The notes under the pieces: generated by a model
Database searches by the model: none
Seen by the model: only the letters and a program-made list of their open reading frames with translations
What the model was told of the DNA's origin: nothing
Assembly (NCBI GenBank): GCA_964540815.1
Contig: CAZIOH010000065.1
Coordinates: 1-37,750, forward strand
Direction of reading: 5' to 3'
Source of the DNA: CAZIOH01 sp964540815
GTDB taxonomy: Bacteria > Myxococcota_A > Polyangia > Fen-1088
Length of the DNA: 37,750 bases
In this document: one piece after another, positions 32,598 through 37,750 of the stretch
How the letters are laid out: each line of letters opens with the position of its first letter
How positions within the stretch are numbered: position 1 is the first letter of the stretch
Position numbers and translations under genes: made by a program

Positions 32598-33991
32598 TCA
32601 GGAGTAGAAGCTCGGATGGGGGAGCTCGCCGGTGAGCACCCAGCGCCCGAGCTCGCGCAGGCGGTAGTCGACGGGATCGTGCAGGGTGTGCGTGCGCAGG
32701 TTGCGCCAGAAGCGGTCGAGCCCGGCGCGCGCGGCGGTGGCCCGCGCCCCGGTGATCTCGAAGATGCCGTTCGCGACCGCGAGGCCGGCCCGGGTGGCCG
32801 CGACCTTGGCGGTGCCGATGGCGAGCGCGGTGGCGGCGCGCTCGGCCGTGGTCAGGGCGTCGCCGCGCGCCCAGGCGTCGTCGAGCTGGCGGGCGGCCCC
32901 GTCGGCGAGCGCCCGCGCGCCCGCCAGGGCCACCCAGAATTCGCCGGCGTGGTGAAGCACGTAGGGGTCATCGCTCGGCCGCTCCACGCCGGCGGTGACC
33001 CAGGGGCGGCCGCTCCCGCGGGTCCAGCGCACGCCTTCGTCGAGGGCCCCTTCGCCGAGGCCGAGGTAGACGTTGGTCAGCACGAGCTGCGCGATGCACG
33101 GGCGGAGCGAGGCGAACACGCTGCCGAGGGGGCCAGGTTGTCGGAGGATCTCGCTCTCGTCGACCACCACCTGCTCGAAGCGCACCTGGCCGCTGTCGGT
33201 CTGGCGCTGGCCCATGTTGTCCCAGTCGTCGAGGATGTGAATGCCCGGGCGGCTGGTGGGGATCACCGCGACCACCAGGCGCTTGTCCGGGTCGAGGGCG
33301 GAGACCACCAGGCGATCGGAGTCGCTGGCCCCCGAGCAGAAGCTCTTCTGCCCGTCGATGAGATGGGTTTGCGGGTGGGTGAGGCCGCCGCGCGCCACGA
33401 TGGTGGTGCGCGTGTCGAGCGGATTGAGGGCGTTGCCCCAGAACCAGGTGCGCTCCACGGTGCTGCGGAGCCAGGGCGCCCATTGCGCCTCGGGACCGAA
33501 GAGGCGCGCGGTCCCGAGGAGCAGGTGGTGGAACCCGAAGAGGTGGGCCAGCGAGCCGTCGACGCGGCCGAGGCGGCGGACCACCTCCATGACGAGCGTC
33601 CAGGACCCGCCGTGCCCCCCGAGAGAGGTGGGGACGCTGAGGGCGAGGAGGCCGCTCTCGCGGAGCCGATCGCGCTCTGCCTTGGCGGTGCCCCCCAGCT
33701 TGTCGCGCTCGATGGCGGTGGTGGCGAAGGTGCGCGCCAGCTCGTCGGCGACCGCGATCGCGTCGAACGAGGCGGAGCCGAGCCCCTGCCCAGGTGCGGG
33801 TGCAGGAACAGGAACAGGAACAGGNNNNNNNNNNNNNNNNNNNNNNNNNNNNNNNNNNNNNNNNNNNNNNNNNNNNNNNNNNNNNNNNNNNNNNNNNNNN
33901 NNNNNNNNNNNNNNNNNNNNNNNNCAGGAACAGGAACAGGAACAGGTCGAGCTGCAGGTGCAAGCTGATGGTGGGGAGGAGGGGTCGTCAT
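32598..33991 (-). CDS. MsuC/SfnC-type flavin monooxygenase (acyl-CoA dehydrogenase fold), interrupted by assembly gap
   Basis: A two-component monooxygenase of the DszC/MsuC/SfnC group; MsuC oxidises methanesulfinate to methanesulfonate. Key blocks are SVPTSLGGHGGSW, GNALNPLDTRTT, DGQKSFCSGASDSDRLVVSAL, DDWDNMGQRQTDSG and FWRNLRTHTLHDPVDYRLRELG. The N-terminus contains a (Pro-Val)n tract cut by a 100-N gap. Upstream of the gap ATG 33991 begins MTTPPPHHQLAPAARPVPV, in frame with the downstream part only if the true gap is 6k+2 bp, which is exactly what an uninterrupted CAGGAA repeat predicts. A sigma-54 promoter precedes this ATG. Acyl-CoA dehydrogenase activity is unlikely given the neighbours. 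SfnC and MsuC cannot be separated here. Confidence 0.88.
33803..33946. repeat. Hexanucleotide (CAGGAA)n repeat containing the 100-N assembly gap
   Basis: Each side of the gap (33803-33824 and 33925-33946) shows three CAGGAA units plus CAGG. The run of exactly 100 N at 33825-33924 is a placeholder for unknown length. On the minus strand the repeat encodes Pro-Val dipeptides in the N-terminal region of the MsuC/SfnC-like enzyme. Confidence 0.95.
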
Positions 33992-34015
33992 GGCGGGCTG
34001 TCCGCCCGGGCTCGC

Positions 34016-34031
34016 AGCACGGTCCGTGCCA
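34016..34031 (-). promoter_or_regulatory. Sigma-54 promoter for the msuC-like gene
   Basis: On the minus strand TGGCACG-GACC-GTGC-T has a perfect -24 element and one mismatch at the -12 element. GG (34030-34029) and GC (34018-34017) are 10 nt apart. Transcription would start near 34005, about 14 nt before ATG 33991, which supports that start codon. Confidence 0.75.
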
Positions 34032-34061
34032 GGCGCGATCGGGGGTCGACGGGCCAGGTCC

Positions 34062-34077
34062 TGTTGCGCCGACAGCA
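34062..34077. promoter_or_regulatory. Candidate SfnR-type activator site 1
   Basis: TGTTGC-GCCG-ACAGCA matches TGYTGC-N4-GCARCA at 11 of 12 fixed positions. It is 31 bp (about three helical turns) from site 2 and lies between the two divergent sigma-54 promoters. Confidence 0.45.
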
Positions 34078-34092
34078 AGGTTGCGCAGGGGG

Positions 34093-34108
34093 TGCTGCCT
34101 GGGCAGCA
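34093..34108. promoter_or_regulatory. Candidate SfnR-type activator site 2
   Basis: TGCTGCC-TG-GGCAGCA is a perfect inverted repeat with 7-bp arms matching TGYTGC-N4-GCARCA. It lies about 62 bp from the msuC-side -24 box and 75 bp from the ssuD-side -24 box, so one cluster could serve both directions. Confidence 0.55.
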
Positions 34109-34182
34109 GCAGCGTCCCTGGGTCCGGCCACCTCGGTCGAGTCCCGGGGGATGGCCTGGTCCTGCTGGACGGACCGGGTTTG

Positions 34183-34198
34183 CGGCACGCGACGTGCT
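34183..34198 (+). promoter_or_regulatory. Sigma-54 promoter for ssuD
   Basis: CGGCACG-CGAC-GTGC-T matches TGGCACG-N4-TTGC-W with two mismatches and has GG (34184-34185) and GC (34196-34197) spaced by 10 nt. The predicted start near 34208 leaves only about 5 nt before ATG 34213, consistent with the absence of a clear Shine-Dalgarno. Confidence 0.6.
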
Positions 34199-34212
34199 TG
34201 GGCGGCTGCCTC

Positions 34213-35355
34213 ATGGAGATCTTCTGGTTCTTGCCCACGCATGGGGATGGCCACTACCTCGGGACCGCGCACGGGGCCCGCGCGGTCACCCACCCGTACC
34301 TGTCGCAGATCGCGCGGGCGGCCGACGAGCTCGGCTACGGCGGGGTGCTGTTGCCCACCGGACGCTCCTGCGAGGACGCCTGGATCGTGGCGGCGTCGCT
34401 GATTCCCCTCACCCGCCGCCTCCGCTTTCTGGTGGCGATTCGACCCGGGATCGTCTCCCCGACGGCGGCCGCGCGCATCACGGCCACCCTCGATCGCCTC
34501 TCCGAGGGGCGGGTGCTCATCAACGTCGTCACCGGGGGCGATCCCGACGAGGCCCAGGGGGACGGCGTCTTTCTCTCGCACGACGAGCGCTACGTCGCCA
34601 CCGACGAGTTCCTGACCGTCTGGCGCCGGGTCCTCGGCGGCGAGGTGGTCGACTTCGAGGGCCGCCACCTGCGGGTCAAGGGCGCCAAGGTCCTGTATCC
34701 GCCGGTCCAGAAGCCGCACCCGCCGCTCTACTTCGGAGGCTCGTCGGAGGCCGCCCACGCGCTCGCCGCCCGGCAGATGGATCTGTACCTGACCTGGGGC
34801 GAGCCCCCCGAGGCGGTCGGACAGAAGATCGCGGACATGCGGCGGCGCGCGGCCGAGCATGGCCGGACCCTGCGCTTCGGCATTCGCCTGCACGTCATCG
34901 TGCGCGAGACCAGCGAGAAGGCCTGGGCAGCCGCGAGCGAGCTCATCCGCTTCCTCGACGACGATTCGATCGCGCTCGCGCAGAAGGCCTTCGCGCGCTT
35001 CGACTCCGAAGGGCAGCGGCGCATGTCTCGTCTGCATGGCGGCCACCGCGACAAGCTGGAGGTGAGCCCGAACCTGTGGGCGGGGGTCGGGCTCGTGCGG
35101 GGAGGCGCGGGCACGGCCCTGGTCGGCGACGCCGAGACGGTGGCGGCGCGTCTGCGGGAGTACGCGGCACTCGGGATCGACACCTTCATCCTGTCGGGGT
35201 ATCCGCACCTCGAAGAGGCCTACAGGGCGGCCGAGCTGCTCTTCCCGCTGCTGCCAGTCGAGGCGAGCCGCCGGGCGCCCGCCGAGACCAACCTCACCGG
35301 GCCATTCGGGGAGATGCTGGCCAACGAATATGCGCCGAAGCGGGCGCAGCGCTGA
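34213..35355 (+). CDS. ssuD: FMNH2-dependent alkanesulfonate monooxygenase
   Basis: A 380-residue luciferase-like enzyme that splits alkanesulfonates into an aldehyde and sulfite; the closely similar MsuD acts on methanesulfonate. Agreement with E. coli SsuD runs end to end: IFWFLPTHGDGHYLGT, GVLLPTGRSCEDAWIVAAS with the conserved Cys, LINVVTGGDPDEAQGDGVFL, GAKVLYPPVQKPHPPLYFGGSS, DLYLTWGEPPE, FGIRLHVIVRET and NLWAGVGLVRGGAGTALVGD. ATG 34213 matches the family start. It diverges from the msuC-like gene across ~220 bp of regulatory DNA and converges with sfnR, 4 bp between stops. No ssuBC transporter genes are adjacent. Confidence 0.96.
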   Translation: MEIFWFLPTHGDGHYLGTAHGARAVTHPYLSQIARAADELGYGGVLLPTGRSCEDAWIVAASLIPLTRRLRFLVAIRPGIVSPTAAARITATLDRLSEGRVLINVVTGGDPDEAQGDGVFLSHDERYVATDEFLTVWRRVLGGEVVDFEGRHLRVKGAKVLYPPVQKPHPPLYFGGSSEAAHALAARQMDLYLTWGEPPEAVGQKIADMRRRAAEHGRTLRFGIRLHVIVRETSEKAWAAASELIRFLDDDSIALAQKAFARFDSEGQRRMSRLHGGHRDKLEVSPNLWAGVGLVRGGAGTALVGDAETVAARLREYAALGIDTFILSGYPHLEEAYRAAELLFPLLPVEASRRAPAETNLTGPFGEMLANEYAPKRAQR

Positions 35356-35359
35356 AGCT

Positions 35360-37429
35360 TCATCCGGGCGGCGGGGCAGGGCGACCGCTCTCGGAACGGA
35401 CGACGACGCCCGAGCCCTTGCCGGCCGGAGGCGGGATGGGCGTCTCCGGTGGGCTCCAGCGCGCCTCGGCGATGGTGATGGGACGCGGGATGAGGTTCAG
35501 CTTGAGGGACTCGTCCGCCACCGTTTGCTGGTGGGTCTCGATCTCGGCGTCGAAGGCGCGCAGCCCGAAGCGGTTGCGCCGCAGCGAGCGGGCGAGCGCA
35601 CCCCGGCTGGCACCCACCGCCGGGGCCAGCAGCTCCGCGATGGCCTCCGCGTTCTTGTTGGCGGACTCGCCGAAGGCCCGGACCTCCTCGAGAAACAGCT
35701 CGACCAGCTCGGGATGGCCATCCGCGAAGGTCCGGGCCCCGACGTAGTAGGCGCGATTGGCGCAGAGCCCCGTCGCGTCGCGCAGGATGCGAGCCCCGCC
35801 GGCGTGCTCGACGGCGGCCAGCAGCGGATCCCAGATCACCCAGGCATCGACCTCACCGCGACCGAACAGGCCCGCGGCCTCGCTCGGAACCGCGAACACC
35901 ACCGCCACCTCGTCCATCCGGACGCCGGCTTCATCGAGGGCGCGCGCCAGGAAGTAGTGGACGTTGGCGCCCCGCTGAAGCACCACCCGGCGACCGCGGA
36001 GCCCGCGCACGTCGGAGATCGGGGCGTCGGTGTGCACGACGATCGCCTCCGCCTGGGGAGCGGGAGGCTCGGCGGCCAGGTAGACCAGCGGACCCGAGGC
36101 CGAGTGGGCCAGCAACGGCGGGCCCTCGCCGACCACCCCGAGATCGATCTCACCGGCGTGCACCGCGGCGCAGAGCTCGGTCCCGCTCGGAAAGGCCGTC
36201 CAGGCGATGCGAATGGACCGCCGAGAGAAGGCCCGCTCGAGGGCACCGATGGCCTTGACCAGCTCGAGCAGCCCGAATTGCTGGTATCCGATCCGGATCG
36301 TGGCCGGTGAGCGCACGGCGCCCGCCAGCTCGCCAATCTGGATCAGCCGCGCCCGAACCACGTTGCGGCTGATGCCGAGCAACCTGGCGGTCTGCAGTTG
36401 ATTGCGGTGGCAGAACCGGTAGGCGGCCCGAACCAGGGTCTCCTCCACGTGGGCGTGCAGGTTCGCACGGCCCTGTTCGAACAGGGTGAGGAGGGCGCTC
36501 TCGAGCGCGGTCTCGGAGGTGTCGGGGCCCGAGCCCGAGCCCGAGACAACGACCTCTGGTGGGCTGACCGGATGGTTTGCGGAGGTAGGGGCGGTCCGGG
36601 CCACGGTGACCCTGGGGATTGTCCCCCGGACCTCGGGCAGGCGCAGATCGGCGTCGGAGATGCTGCCGTCGCGGCACACCAGCAGGGCCCGGTGGATCAC
36701 GTTCTCGAGCTCGCGGATGTTGCCGGGCCACGGGTGCGCGAGCAGTCGGTCGATGGCCGCCGGCGAGAGGGTCACGTCCCCGGTCCCGAGGCGCTGTCCA
36801 TACACCCGGATGAAGTGATGGGCGAGGGGCGGGATGTCGCCCACCCGCGCCCGCAAGGGGGGGATGCTCAAGGGGGCGACGTTCAGCCGGTAGTAGAGAT
36901 CCTCCCGAAACTTCTCGGCCTGCACGGCATCGAGCAGGTCGATGTTGGTGGCGGCCACCAGGCGCACGTCGATCGGGATCGGTTGACGCGAGCCCACCCG
37001 GACCACCTCCCGCTCCTGGAGCACGCGCAAGAGCTTGACCTGCAGCGCGAGCGGCAGATCCCCGATCTCGTCGAGGAAGAGCGTGCCGCCCTCCGCCGCC
37101 TCGAACCACCCGGCCTTGGCCAGGTGGGCTCCGGTGAAGGCGCCCCGCTCGTGTCCGAACAGCTCGCTCTCGACCAGCGACTCCGAGAAGGCCCCGCAGT
37201 TCACCGCCACGAACGGCTTCAGGCGGCGCGCGCTGAGGTCATGCAGGTGCCGTGCGACGATCTCCTTGCCAGTCCCGGTCTCACCGGTCACGAGGACGGT
37301 CGCATCGCTGGGCGCAATCTGGCGGATGTGCGCCAGCAGGGCGCGCGAGGCTGGGTCCTCGAACACCAGCGCCTTGGCACGCACCGTGAGTGGCTGCGCG
37401 TCCGAGTTGGGCAAGGTCAAGACCGGCAT
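35360..37429 (-). CDS. sfnR: SfnR-type sigma-54 activator fused to an SsuA-like sulfonate-binding domain
   Basis: A 689-residue one-piece regulator. Residues 1-260 match SfnR, which begins directly with the AAA+ domain: RAKALVFEDPASRALL, Walker A GETGTGKE (49-56), GAFTGA for sigma-54 contact (96-101), Walker B GGTLFLDEIG (114-123) and WPGNIRELENV. After a Ser-Gly linker (~280-305) comes a Fis-type HTH (~343-365, QTARLLGISRNVVRARL). Residues ~376-650 then match the aliphatic-sulfonate-binding protein SsuA: IRIGYQQFGLLELVKAIGALE, seen as IRIGYQQFG, and GEIDLGVVGEGPPLLA, GANVHYFLARALDEAG and VDAWVIWDPLLAAVEH. There is no signal peptide, so this domain is cytoplasmic and probably senses a sulfonate. 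All AAA+ catalytic motifs are intact. Confidence 0.92.
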   Translation of the reverse strand: MPVLTLPNSDAQPLTVRAKALVFEDPASRALLAHIRQIAPSDATVLVTGETGTGKEIVARHLHDLSARRLKPFVAVNCGAFSESLVESELFGHERGAFTGAHLAKAGWFEAAEGGTLFLDEIGDLPLALQVKLLRVLQEREVVRVGSRQPIPIDVRLVAATNIDLLDAVQAEKFREDLYYRLNVAPLSIPPLRARVGDIPPLAHHFIRVYGQRLGTGDVTLSPAAIDRLLAHPWPGNIRELENVIHRALLVCRDGSISDADLRLPEVRGTIPRVTVARTAPTSANHPVSPPEVVVSGSGSGPDTSETALESALLTLFEQGRANLHAHVEETLVRAAYRFCHRNQLQTARLLGISRNVVRARLIQIGELAGAVRSPATIRIGYQQFGLLELVKAIGALERAFSRRSIRIAWTAFPSGTELCAAVHAGEIDLGVVGEGPPLLAHSASGPLVYLAAEPPAPQAEAIVVHTDAPISDVRGLRGRRVVLQRGANVHYFLARALDEAGVRMDEVAVVFAVPSEAAGLFGRGEVDAWVIWDPLLAAVEHAGGARILRDATGLCANRAYYVGARTFADGHPELVELFLEEVRAFGESANKNAEAIAELLAPAVGASRGALARSLRRNRFGLRAFDAEIETHQQTVADESLKLNLIPRPITIAEARWSPPETPIPPPAGKGSGVVVRSESGRPAPPPG
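36528..36545 (-). repeat. (CCCGAG)x3 repeat encoding the Ser-Gly linker of the regulator
   Basis: Three perfect hexamers encode SGSGSG between the AAA+ module and the HTH. It is another in-frame short repeat at a domain boundary. Confidence 0.8.
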
Positions 37430-37750
37430 TGGCGAATGTCTACTAGATAAGACACCGATTCACAAGCCTGGAAGTCGCCCGTTCGTGGACGAGGGATGAA
37501 GGCTGATCTGGCTACGCGGAAGGGGTCAGCGCGTCCGAGTTCGACGAGTCCGAGTTCGAGTCCGAGTCCGAGTTCGAGGGTGGCCAGCGTGTTCGTGTTC
37601 GGAAGGCGTGAGGGTTTTCGTGAACCAGATCCGGCATGCAGGTCGCTCGGTCCATGCGGAGTATCGGAGGTTGGCTTTGCCAACCGGAGAAGACATCGGC
37701 GAAGCAGATCCGGGTGCGCTTCTCGTCGTCCGCGGGAGGGGCCCGCGGGG
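37430..37750. other. Upstream region of the regulator, no convincing gene
   Basis: 321 bp to the window edge. It contains the sfnR 5' region, a degenerate 6-bp repeat tract of GAGTCC/GAGTTC units (37532-37578) and an inverted repeat GGTTGGC-TTT-GCCAACC (37669-37685). Minus-strand TTGTGA and TAGACA with 17-nt spacing (within about 37440-37470) could be a weak sigma-70 promoter for sfnR. No sigma-54 match and no TGYTGC-N4-GCARCA site were found here. Short open frames across it are low-complexity and have no recognisable homology. Confidence 0.5.

Noticed and set aside
33803..33946. Possible CRISPR array at the gap
   Set aside because: The repeat unit is 6 bp with no spacers; it is a simple sequence repeat inside a gene.
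31110..33968. A 952-residue plus-strand frame across sfnG leader, ribBA and the monooxygenase
   Set aside because: It is antisense to well-supported genes, has no recognisable domain and reads through the assembly gap.
32598..33991. Dibenzothiophene desulfurisation enzyme (DszC) or a fatty-acid acyl-CoA dehydrogenase
   Set aside because: No dszA or dszB is present, and the neighbours sfnG, ssuD, ssuE and sfnR point to methylsulfur oxidation. Fold similarity alone cannot decide the substrate.
37417..37683. An 88-codon minus-strand frame overlapping the start of the regulator
   Set aside because: The translation is mostly a Leu/Glu/Gly repeat from the hexamer tract, and no ribosome site or homology is visible.

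Overview
This window is about 37.7 kb of very GC-rich DNA from a Gram-negative bacterium. It encodes an outer-membrane porin, Tat- and Sec-exported proteins and several lipoproteins. The GC content, the Cys-rich lipoproteins, the DUF2126 and CAP-domain proteins and the abundant short in-frame repeats suggest Myxococcota (Polyangia-like), but that placement is inference. There are no rRNA, tRNA, CRISPR, phage or transposase genes. A 100-N assembly gap lies at 33825-33924.

Left part (1-14.2 kb), mostly housekeeping: an S1-domain RNA-binding protein (minus) diverges from a tightly overlapping plus-strand run, proS-pyrF-rlmB, followed by chrA. Then comes a minus-strand series: a CAP-domain lipoprotein, a DUF2126 protein, a CBS-domain protein, a lipoprotein and a Tat-exported family 1 glycosidase. 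Two members of a ~160-bp full-length palindromic repeat family sit at 175-337 and 9074-9234.

Middle (14.3-20.7 kb), a sulfur nanocompartment locus: a family 2A encapsulin shell (SrpI type), its cysteine desulfurase cargo with a ~265-residue disordered N-terminus, a rhodanese, cysteine synthase CysK and serine acetyltransferase CysE. An oppositely oriented lipoprotein gene splits the set. The rhodanese gene appears to have a leaderless promoter embedded in a 16-bp palindrome.

Right part (20.7-37.4 kb), an organosulfur-scavenging regulon: FMN reductase (SsuE/MsuE), a porin, a Liv-type ABC transporter (LivF, K, M, H, G) with a degenerate AMP-ligase-like protein, dimethylsulfone monooxygenase SfnG, the riboflavin enzyme RibBA, an MsuC/SfnC-type flavin monooxygenase, alkanesulfonate monooxygenase SsuD, and a sigma-54 activator of SfnR type fused at its C-terminus to an SsuA-like sulfonate-binding domain. 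Together these could take dimethylsulfone through methanesulfinate and methanesulfonate to sulfite, with RibBA and SsuE supplying reduced flavin. I find three good sigma-54 promoters (before sfnG, the msuC-like gene and ssuD), each accompanied by a 16-bp inverted repeat of form TGYTGC-N4-GCARCA that is a candidate site for the fused regulator.

The most interesting points are the SfnR-SsuA one-protein sensor/activator, its candidate regulon motif, and the side-by-side arrangement of sulfur scavenging with a sulfur-handling encapsulin locus. Sulfite reductase and the SsuBC permease/ATPase are not in the window.
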